56,342 nt of DNA from Candidatus Rokuibacteriota bacterium (GCA_016184125.1 JACPDG010000049.1:1-56342); one strand, 5' to 3'; shown: positions 1 through 8,686, counted from the stretch's first letter. A program made the numbers and translations. The notes: a model not told the origin generated them from the letters alone.

Positions 1-165
1 GCGATCCGACGCATGGAGAGCGGGTCGCTGACGGAGACCGAAGTCGAGCGGCTCGGCGTCACCCTCATGAGACAGGCGGAAGAGATCGAACGGCTCCGCC
101 GCGCATTTCACCTCGAGGATGAGGATCTGAACCTCGACCTCGGCCCGCTCGGGACACTCCTCTAG
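1..165 (+). CDS. gvpK: Gas vesicle protein GvpK, C-terminal part
   Basis: The frame is open from the first base of the window and ends at a TAG, giving 54 residues. They finish with EDEDLNLDLGPLGTLL, the hallmark C-terminus of GvpK, preceded by a Glu/Arg-rich helix (MRQAEEIERLRR). GvpK is a minor protein needed for assembly of gas vesicles, the hollow protein shells that provide buoyancy. The N-terminal part lies outside the window. gvpJ follows 12 bases downstream, so this is the end of a gas-vesicle cluster. The identification rests on the strong C-terminal motif and on the neighbour. Confidence 0.88.
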   Translation, partial: AIRRMESGSLTETEVERLGVTLMRQAEEIERLRRAFHLEDEDLNLDLGPLGTLL

Positions 166-177
166 ACGGGGACGATC

Positions 178-498
178 ATGACCATCCAGCGCGCCGTCAC
201 CCAGAGCACGCAGAGCGCCACGCTCGCGGACCTGCTCGAGCGAGTCCTGGACAAGGGGATCGTCATCGCTGGCGACATCAGGGTCAAGCTCGTGGAGGTC
301 GAGCTCCTGACCATTCAGCTACGTCTCGTGATCTGCTCCGTGGACAAGGCGAAGGAAATGGGCATGGACTGGTGGGTGAACAATCCCATGTTCAGCGCCG
401 GCGCGCGCCCCGAGGTCGACGGCGACCGCCTGGGTCGGCTCGAGCGCCGCCTGGCCACGCTCGAAGCTGGCGCTGAAGCGGCCTCGTTTCGCCCGTGA
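178..498 (+). CDS. gvpJ: Gas vesicle protein GvpJ (GvpA/J family)
   Basis: 106 residues. The GvpA-fold core is clear at about residues 17-65: LLERVLDKGIVIAGDI, then VELLTIQLRLVICSVDKAK, then EMGMDWW. The VDKAKE-G-DWW signature is typical of GvpJ rather than the main shell protein GvpA. A short Arg/Glu-rich tail follows. GvpJ is a minor shell or tip protein in gas-vesicle biogenesis. It sits 12 bases after gvpK, so the two are surely co-transcribed. The TGA stop overlaps a GTG in the frame of the downstream kinase. Confidence 0.9.
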   Translation: MTIQRAVTQSTQSATLADLLERVLDKGIVIAGDIRVKLVEVELLTIQLRLVICSVDKAKEMGMDWWVNNPMFSAGARPEVDGDRLGRLERRLATLEAGAEAASFRP

Positions 499-560
499 GG
501 CGAAACCGGAGAGCCTTCGTGATCGACGGCGTCGGTCTGGGAGGAAGGGAACAAACGGCG

Positions 561-1718
561 ATGAGTATGACGGAGATTCAGCGCGACCTGACCCAGGCCC
601 AGAAGATGGAGCTGGTAGGACTTCTGGCCGGCGGCATCGCCCACGACTTCAACAACGTGCTGGCGATTGTCCTCGGGCACACGGGATTGCTGTTGAACGA
701 GCCCCTGTCCGCACGCCAGCTGAAGCGGGTCGAAGCCATCCACAGCGCGGGAGAACGAGCGACGGCGCTGACGCGCAGGCTGCTCTTGTTTTCGCGACGG
801 GAGATGCGCCAGCCGCGCGTGTTCGATCTCAACGCCCTCATCGTCGAGCTCATGAAGATGCTCCACCGCCTCATTCGTGAGGACATCGAGTTCGTCACCC
901 GTCTCAGCGGTGAGCCGGCCAGGGTCATGGCGGATCCCGGTCAGATCGAGCAGGTGATCATCAACCTGACCATCAATGCCCGGGACGCGATGCCCGGCGG
1001 AGGCGTGCTGACCATCGAGACCGCCGTGGTCGACGTCGCCGGTGGTCCGGGCAATCCCGACACTCCTGGGGCCCGATCCGTCCTGCTCACGATGACCGAC
1101 ACCGGCCCGGGCATGACAGACGACGTCAAGGCTCACCTGTTCGAGGCGTTTTTCACGACGAAAGCGCCCGGCGAAGGTACGGGCCTGGGGCTGGCCACGG
1201 CGCAGGGCATCGTCAAGCAAAGCGGTGGCGAGATCACCTGTGAGAGCGAGCTCGGCCGAGGAACCACGTTCACGATCTCGCTGCCGCAGGTGGTGGACGA
1301 GGTGGCGCCCATGGCCGACCCGTGGGTCTACAGCGATCTGCCGCGGGGCACAGAGACCATCCTGCTGGTCGAGGACGATGGCGACGTCCGCGAGATCGCG
1401 GGCGAGATCCTGACGCAACAGGGCTACCGGGTGCTGAATGCACGCGATGGCGATACAGCGCTCCAGCTCCTCGAACGCCACCCGCGGCCGATCCACCTGG
1501 TTCTGACCGACGTCGTGATGCCGGGAACGAGCGGCCGGAAGCTGGCCGAGCAGGCCTGCGCCCTGCGAACCGAGATGAAAGTTCTGTACGTCTCCGGCCA
1601 CCCCGATGACGTCGTCCTCCACGCCGGCGTCTTCGATGGGAGTGTGCCGTTCCTTCGGAAGCCGTTCACGCCATTGGGGCTCGCACGGAAAGTCCGCGAG
1701 ACCCTGGACCTCCGGTGA
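561..1718 (+). CDS. Sensorless hybrid histidine kinase (HATPase plus C-terminal receiver)
   Basis: About 385 residues. The phosphoacceptor His lies in the variant H-box GGIAHDFNNVLA (His28), typical of the HDFNN kinase subgroup. The ATPase domain shows the N-box NARDAMPGG, the G1 box DTGPGM and the G2 box GTGLGLA. A receiver follows with the acidic pair in LLVEDDGDVRE, phosphoacceptor Asp317 in LTDVVMPG, and Lys in LRKPF. No sensor or membrane segment precedes the H-box, so the input is probably a partner protein. ATG 561 is chosen because GAGGAAGGGA lies about 10 bases upstream. An in-frame GTG at 495 overlapping the gvpJ stop is an alternative and would couple the kinase to the gas-vesicle operon. 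Confidence 0.85.
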   Translation: MSMTEIQRDLTQAQKMELVGLLAGGIAHDFNNVLAIVLGHTGLLLNEPLSARQLKRVEAIHSAGERATALTRRLLLFSRREMRQPRVFDLNALIVELMKMLHRLIREDIEFVTRLSGEPARVMADPGQIEQVIINLTINARDAMPGGGVLTIETAVVDVAGGPGNPDTPGARSVLLTMTDTGPGMTDDVKAHLFEAFFTTKAPGEGTGLGLATAQGIVKQSGGEITCESELGRGTTFTISLPQVVDEVAPMADPWVYSDLPRGTETILLVEDDGDVREIAGEILTQQGYRVLNARDGDTALQLLERHPRPIHLVLTDVVMPGTSGRKLAEQACALRTEMKVLYVSGHPDDVVLHAGVFDGSVPFLRKPFTPLGLARKVRETLDLR

Positions 1719-1828
1719 TCGGGACTGTGCCAGCGAACGACGGCGCGACAGACGTTCCGCTCTGATCTCGACGTGGGAGCCAGCTACGTGCGAGCCGCTT
1801 GGTGGACGCGTCCTGTCTCGAGGCACCG

Positions 1829-2230
1829 ATGAGTGCCCAGCCGCTTGCAGGAGTGCGCGTGCTCGTCGTCGAGGACGATCACGGAGTGCGTCTCCTCCTC
1901 GTGCGCGTGCTTGAGGCCGCTGGTGCAGAGGTCACGGCGGTCGAGACGCTCTCTGCCGCGGACAAGGCGCTTGCGGCGGTCATGCCTGATGTGGTGGTGA
2001 GCGATCTGGAACTGCGGAACGGCGAAGGTTTCCGTCTCCTCCGCCAGATGCGCGCTCGGTCGGCTGGGCACGGTCGCGCGATCCCAGTCGTCGCCATTTC
2101 CGGTGTGCTCGATCGCGCCGAGATTCCCCCGATCCTGGCCGCGGGGGTGGCAGCGGTGGTCCTGAAGCCCTTTGAACCCAGAGAACTTGTCGCCGTGGCA
2201 GCGGGCGCGGCCCATGGACCAGGAGCGTGA
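1829..2230 (+). CDS. Single-domain response regulator
   Basis: About 133 residues, almost entirely one receiver domain. The acidic pocket is in VLVVEDDHGVR, the phosphoacceptor Asp in VVSDLELRNGEG, the Thr/Ser position in VAISG and the conserved Lys in VLKPFEP. There is no output domain, so it would act by phosphorelay or protein contact. The preceding hybrid kinase, about 110 bases upstream on the same strand, is the obvious partner. ATG 1829 begins MSAQPLAGVRVLVVEDD; a TTG at 1799 would add 10 residues and is less likely. Confidence 0.85.
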   Translation: MSAQPLAGVRVLVVEDDHGVRLLLVRVLEAAGAEVTAVETLSAADKALAAVMPDVVVSDLELRNGEGFRLLRQMRARSAGHGRAIPVVAISGVLDRAEIPPILAAGVAAVVLKPFEPRELVAVAAGAAHGPGA

Positions 2231-2267
2231 CGGCGACGCGCTGAAGCGCGCGGCTCATGCCCAGCGT

Positions 2268-3449
2268 TCAGCTTGCGCCACCACCCCGGAACGCCTCCAG
2301 CTTCGGCAGCACGTCGGTCACGCGCAGGCGCCGCGCGAACGGCACCACCGCGGCCGGCAGCGTACCGGCGCGCAAGGCCAGTGCCTTCGGCACCGCGACG
2401 ATCAGGTTCGGCGCCCGCACGCCGCGCAGCTTGCGGAACTTCTCGTCCAGGTACTCGGGCGTCCAGTAGCCGACGATCTCGAGCAGCACCTCCGTGCCGT
2501 CCTCGTGACGGAAGACGAAGTCCGGGACCAGCAGCGAGCGGCCGGTCTCGAGCACCGCGGCCTCGCGCAGCAGGCGCCAGCCGTCGCGCTCCTCGCCGAA
2601 CCGCCGCGCGAATGTCTCCTCGAGCGAGGAGTCGAACACCGGAGCCGCCGCGCGGCCGGCGCCGAGACCGTCGTCGGAGGACAGGCGGTAGATGAACGGG
2701 CGCCAGCCCTTGCGCAGCTCGATCTCGGCCGTCAATCGCCAGTCGCGCGTGCGCACGAGCGCGGCCAGGAAGCGCGCGAACTCGACCCCGTAGGCGCGCG
2801 TGCGACGCAGGATCGAGTTCGGTCCGTCGAGCGTGAAGCGATAGCCGTCGCCGGCGCGCTCGAGCCGGTGCAGCAGCCGTGCGAGCCGCGCGTAGCGCAG
2901 GATGTGCTTGAAATCCTCCTGCGCCTCCACGGTGACGTGGGTCGCCGAGTAGAGCAGCGCTTGCGCCTGCGCGAGGTCGTAGTCGGCGCGCAGCGCGTCG
3001 GCCGTGTAACCGCGAGGGAAGTCGCGCAGGACGTGGAACTCGGGGAAGTCGGCGTAGAGATCGGCGACGGCCTCTTCGTGGCTCGGCGCCACCAGGCCGA
3101 CGGTCTCGGCGAGGACGGCGTTCGCGGCGCCCTCCTCGAGCAGCGGATGCCGGCTCGCCGCCGCCTCGAAGACACGCACGCGGCGCTCCGCCCAGCCCCG
3201 CGGGGTCGGCCACTCGTAGCTCGCGGCGTCCTCGAGGAGCTTCACGACGGGTTCGACACGATCCGGGCGGAGCCCTTCGAGCGCGAGCCGCGCGGCGTTG
3301 CGGACGTGGCCGCGCGAGCGGCCAGGCATCGAGCGATAGACGGTGAGCGCCCGCTCGAGGGACGGCAGCGCAGCGTCCTCGAGCCGGTCAGAAGAGATCG
3401 AGCTGGTTGGCCTGTCCCAGGTGTAGACGCGGAGCGCGGCGGTAAGCAT
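2268..3449 (-). CDS. Bax1-like nuclease (DUF790), partner of XPB helicase
   Basis: Up to 393 residues. The C-terminal half carries the DUF790/Bax1 nuclease signature VPDFVFRHEDG followed by VLLEIVGYWTPEYLDEKF. This is a PD-(D/E)xK-like arrangement in which the Asp of PDF and the Glu of LEI would bind metal. In archaea Bax1 forms a helicase-nuclease complex with XPB that opens and incises damaged DNA in nucleotide excision repair. Here it directly follows an XPB-like helicase and overlaps its 3' end by 62 bases if ATG 3449 is right. The overlap is long, so a later start is possible. Function is inferred from the family and the gene pair. Confidence 0.8.
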   Translation of the reverse strand: MLTAALRVYTWDRPTSSISSDRLEDAALPSLERALTVYRSMPGRSRGHVRNAARLALEGLRPDRVEPVVKLLEDAASYEWPTPRGWAERRVRVFEAAASRHPLLEEGAANAVLAETVGLVAPSHEEAVADLYADFPEFHVLRDFPRGYTADALRADYDLAQAQALLYSATHVTVEAQEDFKHILRYARLARLLHRLERAGDGYRFTLDGPNSILRRTRAYGVEFARFLAALVRTRDWRLTAEIELRKGWRPFIYRLSSDDGLGAGRAAAPVFDSSLEETFARRFGEERDGWRLLREAAVLETGRSLLVPDFVFRHEDGTEVLLEIVGYWTPEYLDEKFRKLRGVRAPNLIVAVPKALALRAGTLPAAVVPFARRLRVTDVLPKLEAFRGGGAS

Positions 3450-4803
3450 CCGTCTTCGCCCGGCGGCGCGCGCGGGCGACGTCGGGCGTCTCCTGGACGA
3501 TGACCTCGTAGAGCCGGGCGGCGCGGTCGTCGGACTTCCTCAGCAGGCGGCCGAGGCGCTGGACGGCTTCGCGCACGCCCTTTTCCCCGCCCAGCACGAC
3601 GCCGACCTTCACGGCCGGCGCGTCCCAGCCCTCGTTGAGCACCTCGCACGCCGCGAGCCCGCGGATCCGCCCCGTGGCGAATGCGTCGAGCACGCGGTTG
3701 CGCTCGTGCTTGTCGGAGTGAGACGTGAGCGCGGGGATCAGGAAGCGGGCCGAGACGTCGAGGGCCATCCGGTTCGATGCCGTGAACACCACCACCTGCT
3801 CGTCCGGGTGAAGCCGGAAGATGTCTTCGAGCACGCGCAGCTTCTCGGCGGACCGGTTGACGATCGCGAGCTTGCGACGCCAGCGCCGGAGGATGTCGCG
3901 CGCCTCGGGATCCGTCCGCGATCGGCGCGCCATGTCCTTCCAGTCGAACCCGCCGTCCTCGCGGATGCGCGCCGCGACGTACCGGCGAATCCCGCGCGAG
4001 AGCTCGTCGAACTCGGCCTGGTCCGCCTCGCCGAGGTAGATCGGCACGCGCACGATCGCGTAGTCGGCGATCGTCCGTCCGCGGACGTCGGCGACGTCTT
4101 CCTGGTACACGACGGGACCGATGAGCTCGGCCAGCATGCGATCCCGGCCGTCCGAGCGCCAGGGCGTGGCCGTGAGACCGAGCCGCATCGGGGCCAGACA
4201 GTCGAGCGCGCTCTCGTGCTGGCTCGGCCCCGGGAGGTGATGCGCCTCGTCGTAGACAATCAGCCGGAAGCGGTTGCCGATCTCCTTCATGTGGATCCAC
4301 GCGCTGTCGTACGTGGTCACGGTGATCGGCCACACCTCGTGCCGGCCGTCGCCGAGCACGCCCGCGTCGAAGCCGAGGCCCTTCCGGATCCGGCGCTGCC
4401 ACTGGTACATGAGGTCGCGCAGCGGCGCGACGACGAGCGCCGGCGCGGCATGCCGCGCGATCACGCTGAGCGCGATCTCGGTCTTCCCCGTGCCGGTGGG
4501 CTTGACGACGACCCCGCGGCAGCCCCCCTTCTCCCACGCTGCGATGGCCGCCTGCTGATCCGGGCGAAGCGGGGGCAGCGAGGTACGGATCCGAGGGGCG
4601 TCGAAGAAGTGCTCGGCGTGGTCGTTCAGGCGGAGCCGGTAGGCCGCGGCGTCCTCGCGGACGAGGCGCAGGTGGTTGATCGCCGCGGTGCGCCAGGCGC
4701 CGACGCGCGAGTCCCACACGAAGTAGGACGGCACGCGAGCCGTCGGAGGCGCGTCCAGCCTCAGCGAGCCCCGGTCGAACCTGAGCGCGTGGGCCCCGGC
4801 CAT
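3388..4803 (-). CDS. XPB/Ssl2-like superfamily 2 DNA helicase
   Basis: 471 residues. SF2 motifs appear in order: Walker A PTGTGKTEIAL, motif II VYDEAHHLPG (DEAH), motif III LTATPWR, then motifs V and VI in NEGWDAP and QRLGRLLRK. The N-terminal about 100 residues resemble the damage-recognition region of XPB-type helicases. With Bax1, which it overlaps at its 3' end, it probably forms an alternative nucleotide-excision module. ATG 4803 is chosen because homology begins there. Just upstream on the minus strand is TAGAGA, 7-8 bases before the ATG, a possible -10 box for a leaderless transcript. The frame stays open much further upstream, but only as a shadow of dppB. Confidence 0.85.
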   Translation of the reverse strand: MAGAHALRFDRGSLRLDAPPTARVPSYFVWDSRVGAWRTAAINHLRLVREDAAAYRLRLNDHAEHFFDAPRIRTSLPPLRPDQQAAIAAWEKGGCRGVVVKPTGTGKTEIALSVIARHAAPALVVAPLRDLMYQWQRRIRKGLGFDAGVLGDGRHEVWPITVTTYDSAWIHMKEIGNRFRLIVYDEAHHLPGPSQHESALDCLAPMRLGLTATPWRSDGRDRMLAELIGPVVYQEDVADVRGRTIADYAIVRVPIYLGEADQAEFDELSRGIRRYVAARIREDGGFDWKDMARRSRTDPEARDILRRWRRKLAIVNRSAEKLRVLEDIFRLHPDEQVVVFTASNRMALDVSARFLIPALTSHSDKHERNRVLDAFATGRIRGLAACEVLNEGWDAPAVKVGVVLGGEKGVREAVQRLGRLLRKSDDRAARLYEVIVQETPDVARARRRAKTDAYRRAPRLHLGQANQLDLF

Positions 4804-4895
4804 CCTGCTATCTCTAGCCGACCCCGGAGCGCGCCGCAAGCCAAATGGCTGGCCGGGCAACGCCCGGCAGCGCGGCGCAGGCAGCCCTGCTGAGG

Positions 4896-4901
4896 TACGC
4901 T
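4896..4901 (+). promoter_or_regulatory. Candidate -10 box of a leaderless dppB promoter
   Basis: TACGCT ends 10 bases before the dppB ATG at 4912, and no Shine-Dalgarno sequence lies between. The arrangement matches other genes in the window where a TAnnnT hexamer sits 7-11 bases before the start. No convincing -35 is visible. Confidence 0.3.
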
Positions 4902-4911
4902 TTCGCTCGGC

Positions 4912-5931
4912 ATGAAGACCTACGTGCTGTCGCGCCTCGCCTTCCTCGTGCTGATGCTCTTCGGGCTCCTCGTCATCACGTTCTCCATCTCTCACGTGGC
5001 GCCCGGCGACCCCGCGCGGCTGGCCGCCGGCCCGGACGCCACGCCCTCGATGGTGGAGACGATCCGCCAGAAGTACGGGCTCGATCAGCCCCTTCACGTG
5101 CAGTTCGCGCGCTACCTCACGGGCCTCGCCAGGGGCGATCTCGGAGAGTCCATCCGCTCGAGGAGCGCCGTGCTCGACGATCTCAGGCGCTACTTTCCGA
5201 ACACGTTCGAGCTCGTCACGCTCTCTCTCGCGTTCGCGGTTGCCGTCGGTGTGCCGCTCGGGATGCTGTCCGCCGTCCACCAGAATCGCTGGGTGGACCA
5301 CGTGTCGCGGTTCGTCTCCGTCTCCGGCGTGGCGATCCCCGCGTTCTGGCTCGGGCTCATGCTGCAGCTCCTCGTCGCGCTCCACTTCCAGCTGCTGCCC
5401 CTTGGCGGGCGCCTGTCCCTCACGGCGGCGCCGCCGGAGCCGATCACGCACTTCCTGATCGTCGATGCGGCGCTCCGCGGCCAGTGGGCGACGTTCGGCG
5501 ACGCCCTGCGGCACGCGGTCCTGCCCGTCGTCACGCTCTGCTTCCCGGCACTGGCGTCGATCGTGCGGGTCAACCGCGCGGAGATGATCGAGGTGCTGCG
5601 GCAGGAGTACATCGCGAACGCCCGGGCGCAGGGGTTCTCGACCTTCCGGATCGTGACGCGCTACGCGCTCAAGAACGCGATGATTCCGACGCTCACGATG
5701 ATCGGCCTCCGGTACGGCTGGATGCTCGGCGGCACGATCCTCGTGGAGACCGTCTACGACTGGCCCGGTATCGGGCTCTACGCCGTGAACTCGGCGGTCT
5801 CGTCGGACTTCCAGCCGATCCTGGGCGTCACGCTCGTGATCGGCCTCAACTTCATGATCGCGAACTTCCTCGTGGACCTCGCGTACGGCTGGCTGGACCC
5901 TCGCATTCGCCGGCACGCGACCGCCGCATGA
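4912..5931 (+). CDS. Peptide/nickel-type ABC transporter permease, DppB family
   Basis: 339 residues, the usual DppB/OppB length. It starts with a membrane anchor (LAFLVLMLFGLLVITFSIS), followed by the family signature HVAPGDPAR and GLDQPLHVQFARYL. The EAA-loop region for contact with the ATPase is at EYIANARAQGFSTFRIVTRYA, and GGTILVETVYDWPGIG is the typical C-terminal motif. It pairs with dppC downstream to form the channel of an inner-membrane importer for oligopeptides or related solutes. The binding protein and ATPases are not adjacent, so the substrate cannot be stated. A palindromic element separates it from dppC. Confidence 0.9.
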   Translation: MKTYVLSRLAFLVLMLFGLLVITFSISHVAPGDPARLAAGPDATPSMVETIRQKYGLDQPLHVQFARYLTGLARGDLGESIRSRSAVLDDLRRYFPNTFELVTLSLAFAVAVGVPLGMLSAVHQNRWVDHVSRFVSVSGVAIPAFWLGLMLQLLVALHFQLLPLGGRLSLTAAPPEPITHFLIVDAALRGQWATFGDALRHAVLPVVTLCFPALASIVRVNRAEMIEVLRQEYIANARAQGFSTFRIVTRYALKNAMIPTLTMIGLRYGWMLGGTILVETVYDWPGIGLYAVNSAVSSDFQPILGVTLVIGLNFMIANFLVDLAYGWLDPRIRRHATAA

Positions 5932-6038
5932 CGACCGACGTCATGGGGGGCCTCGAAGGGCCCCCCAACCCCCCCATTGGCGGCTCGGAAACGGCCCGGG
6001 ACACCCGGGCCGCTCCTCGGGGAACCAGACGGTCATGA
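5928..6038 (+). other. Bridging mini-ORF across a repeat between dppB and dppC
   Basis: A 36-codon frame starts at ATG 5928, which overlaps the dppB stop as ATGA. It ends at TGA 6036-6038, which overlaps the dppC start ATG 6035, again as ATGA. The peptide (MTTDVMGGLEGPPNPPIGG...) is almost entirely encoded by the palindromic element. The arrangement would carry ribosomes from dppB through the repeat to dppC. I infer a coupling role; the peptide itself need not be functional. Confidence 0.45.
5942..6020 (+). repeat. Palindromic GC-rich element, type A
   Basis: Starts with CATGGGGGGCC and its inverted partner GGCCCCCC, then a C-run, a CGGCTCGG core, and a second hairpin made of CGGCCCGGG and CCCGGGCCG. 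It shares this bipartite plan with the copies near 10.7, 18.4, 20.2, 29.2, 38.5, 50.0 and 52.1 kb. It occupies the whole dppB-dppC gap. Confidence 0.75.
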
Positions 6039-6949
6039 GCACACCGGCGGCGCCCGTTCGCCCCCTGGCGGTATGGCTCGCGGAGCACGAGAGCACCACG
6101 CGCGAGCTGCGCCGCTCGATCCGCGCGTTCACGCGAAGCGCCTCGTCGGTCGCCGGGCTCGGGCTGGTGCTCGCGTTCCTCCTCCTCGCCGCGCTCGGCC
6201 CCTCGATCGTCCCGTATCCCGAGGATGCGCAGGGCGCGGTGCATCTCGATCGCAAGCTGTCGCCGCCAAGCGCGGCGCACTGGTTCGGCACCGACGAGGT
6301 CGGCAACGACGTCTTCACGCGCGTGGTCGTCGGCGCGCGCGTATCACTGCGCATCGGCCTCGTGATCACGCTCGTCGGCGCGCTGATCGGCGTGCCGCTC
6401 GGCGTGGTCGCCGGCTACGTCGAGGGCAAGATCGGCGAGGCGATCATGCGGGTGACCGACATGTTCCTGTCGGTCCCGTCGCTGGTCCTGGCCCTCGCGG
6501 TGGTCGGGGCCCTCGGGCCCGGCATCCTGAACGCGATCATCGCGATCGCGCTCGTCTGGTGGCCCGGCTACGTGCGGCTCGTCCAGGGCAAGACGCTCGC
6601 GCTCAAGCAGGAGGTGTACGCCGAAGCCGCGCGCGCGATGGGCGCGGGCCGGGCGCGCATCGTCTTCGTGCACATCCTGCCGAACGCGCTCTCGCCCATC
6701 ATCGTCAAGGCGAGCATGGACATGGGGACCGCCATCCTCACCGCGGCGAGCCTCGGGTTCATCGGCCTCGGCGCCCAGCCGCCGTACCCCGAGTGGGGCG
6801 CGATGATCTCGATCGGCCGCAACTACCTGCCCGTGTGGTGGTGGTACTCCGCGTTTCCGGGCGTCTTCATCTACCTGACCGTCCTGGGCTTCAACCTGCT
6901 CGGCGACGGGCTCCGCGACGTGCTCGACCCGAAGAGCCGCGGCGCGTGA
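6035..6949 (+). CDS. Peptide/nickel-type ABC transporter permease, DppC family
   Basis: 304 residues. A cytoplasmic N-terminus is followed by a first membrane segment (VAGLGLVLAFLLLAALGP), then the family motif HWFGTDEVGNDVFTRVVVGARVS (positions about 80-105). The EAA loop is at YAEAARAMGAGRARIVFVHILPN and the C-terminus has GFNLLGDGLRD. It is the second subunit of the permease with DppB. Its ATG overlaps the stop of the mini-ORF running through the upstream repeat. The 198 bases that follow up to the amidohydrolase show no convincing gene. Confidence 0.9.
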   Translation: MSTPAAPVRPLAVWLAEHESTTRELRRSIRAFTRSASSVAGLGLVLAFLLLAALGPSIVPYPEDAQGAVHLDRKLSPPSAAHWFGTDEVGNDVFTRVVVGARVSLRIGLVITLVGALIGVPLGVVAGYVEGKIGEAIMRVTDMFLSVPSLVLALAVVGALGPGILNAIIAIALVWWPGYVRLVQGKTLALKQEVYAEAARAMGAGRARIVFVHILPNALSPIIVKASMDMGTAILTAASLGFIGLGAQPPYPEWGAMISIGRNYLPVWWWYSAFPGVFIYLTVLGFNLLGDGLRDVLDPKSRGA

Positions 6950-7104
6950 TTCCGCTGGTGTCCGACCTGGGGTGCGCCCGCATTCGATGGCGCAAGGGCG
7001 CTTTCCACGAGCTCTTCTGGACCGGTGAGAGCCTCTCCGGAGTACTCCTCGATGCCGTACGGGACGAGGTCGGCGGCGAAGCGTTCACCGACCTCGCAGG
7101 GGCG

Positions 7105-7110
7105 TACAAT
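7105..7110 (+). promoter_or_regulatory. Candidate -10 box upstream of amidohydrolase
   Basis: TACAAT lies 37 bases before the amidohydrolase ATG at 7148, with a good Shine-Dalgarno CAGGAGGAC in between. TTCACC at 7084-7089 could serve as a poor -35 with a short spacer. The same hexamer recurs before the genes at 47992, 54774 and 21064(-). Confidence 0.35.
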
Positions 7111-7147
7111 CCCCCACGCGACTCCGAGACCCAGGAGGACGAGGACG

Positions 7148-8536
7148 ATGAGCTCGAGCACCGGCACGCTGAAGATCGAGGGCGCGCGCTACATCCTGAC
7201 GCTCGACGGCGAGCGCCGCATCATCCGCGATGGCTCGATCCTGATCGAGGGCCAGCGCATCGCGCGTGTCGACAAGACGGCGGCGCTCGCCGGCGTCCGC
7301 GCTGACCGCGTCATCGACGCGCGGCACGCCGTCATCACGCCCGGCTTCGTGAACAACCACATGCACATCAGCTACGCGCACCCGGTGCGCGGCATCTTCC
7401 CCGACGATCTCGACCCCATGGTGTACCTGGCGCACGTTTTCACGCTCCAGGGCGCGATGAGCGCGGAGGACGAGTACGTCACGTCGCTGCTCGCGATCAC
7501 GGAGCTCCTCAAGGGCGGCACGACGTGCATCCTCGATCCGGGCAGCACGAAGTTCCTCGACGTGTGCCTGCGCGCATACGAGGAGTCCGGGTGCCGCATC
7601 GTCATCGGGGACCAGGTCGTCGACCGACCGAACCCGCTGCACCTGCCCGTGTACAGCACCGACGAGGCGATCAAGCGCATGGAGGCCGCGGTCGACACAT
7701 ACGACGGTCGCCTCGACGGCCGCGTGCGGGCGTGGGCCATGCCGTTCGAGGCGCTCTACTGCTCCGACGAGCTCCTGCGCGCGGCGAAGGCGCTCGCGGA
7801 CCGGCGGCGCGTCGGCATGACGCTCCACCAGGCCAACCGGGCCGGCGCGGTGAAGTTCTATCGCGAGAAGCACGGGATGCGCCCGGTCGAGTACCTCGAC
7901 CGCCTCGGCGTGCTCGGCCCGAACGTGCTGCTCGCGCACGTGATCGACCTGGACGACACGGAGCTCGAGGCGATCCGACGGACGGGGACGAAGACGGTGA
8001 TGGCGCCGCCCGCGGCACTCAAGATGGGATCGCGGATGACGGTGACCGCGAAGCTGCCCGAGATGGTGGCGCAAGGGATCACGGTCAGCCTCGCGACGGA
8101 CGCCGGGAACAACTCCAACCTGCTCGAGACGATGCGCGCGATGTACCTCGTCGCGGTGCTGTACAAGGACGCGCGCGGCACGACCGGCGTCATCCCGGCG
8201 GAGCTGGCCGTCGAGCTCGCCACGCTCGGCGGCGCGAAGGCGCTCGGCCTGGACGCGGAGATCGGCTCGCTCGAGCCGGGCAAGAAGGCCGACCTCGTGC
8301 TCTTCGACACGCGCCGGCCCGAGTGGGCGGCGCTCCACAACCCGGTGAACTCGCTCGTCTACAACGCGGACGGACGCAGCGTGGACACGGTCATCGTGGA
8401 CGGGCGCGTCGTCGTCGAGGGCGGCCGGGTGTCGTACGTCGACGAGCTCGAGCTCGTCGCGAAGGTCCAGGGAGTCGGCGAGCGCCTGCTCGAGCGCACC
8501 GGTATCCGGTTCGCGCCCCGCTGGCCGGTGGTGTAA
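7148..8536 (+). CDS. Amidohydrolase, TrzA/AtzA/MtaD-like deaminase family
   Basis: 462 residues of the metal-dependent amidohydrolase superfamily. The metal-binding HxH is in NNHMHISY after the classic strand-1 lead-in ITPGFV. Further ligand positions are HQAN (about residue 222), LLAHVIDLDD (about 260) and ATDAGNNSN (about 315). A composite beta-sandwich is formed by the N- and C-termini, ending with LEPGKKADLVLFD and VIVDGRVVVEGG. Family members hydrolyse aminated or chlorinated heterocycles or deaminate adenosine derivatives; the substrate here is unknown. ATG 7148 has a strong SD; an upstream ATG at 7025 would add residues with no family support. It follows the ABC permeases, which may import its substrate. 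Confidence 0.82.
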   Translation: MSSSTGTLKIEGARYILTLDGERRIIRDGSILIEGQRIARVDKTAALAGVRADRVIDARHAVITPGFVNNHMHISYAHPVRGIFPDDLDPMVYLAHVFTLQGAMSAEDEYVTSLLAITELLKGGTTCILDPGSTKFLDVCLRAYEESGCRIVIGDQVVDRPNPLHLPVYSTDEAIKRMEAAVDTYDGRLDGRVRAWAMPFEALYCSDELLRAAKALADRRRVGMTLHQANRAGAVKFYREKHGMRPVEYLDRLGVLGPNVLLAHVIDLDDTELEAIRRTGTKTVMAPPAALKMGSRMTVTAKLPEMVAQGITVSLATDAGNNSNLLETMRAMYLVAVLYKDARGTTGVIPAELAVELATLGGAKALGLDAEIGSLEPGKKADLVLFDTRRPEWAALHNPVNSLVYNADGRSVDTVIVDGRVVVEGGRVSYVDELELVAKVQGVGERLLERTGIRFAPRWPVV

Positions 8537-8686
8537 CCCTCCTCGCATCCTTTCCCTGACGGCCACGGCGCCGGCGACGGTGAGCGACGTCCTGGAGGTG
8601 CGTACCTGGCCCGGTGAGGATGCACGGAGTGAGCGAACGGCGGGTCCCCGCCGCCGCGGCGGGGTGAGCCGTCACGCCGGGCGTGG

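Noticed and set aside
4804..5916. Long minus-strand N-terminal extension of the helicase
   Set aside because: It is the antisense of dppB, rich in Arg/Asp/His, with no SF2 homology; homology starts at ATG 4803.
6950..7147. Possible small gene between dppC and the amidohydrolase starting at GTG 6946
   Set aside because: The frame overlaps the dppC stop as GTGA but runs past the amidohydrolase start to 7305 and shows no family match.
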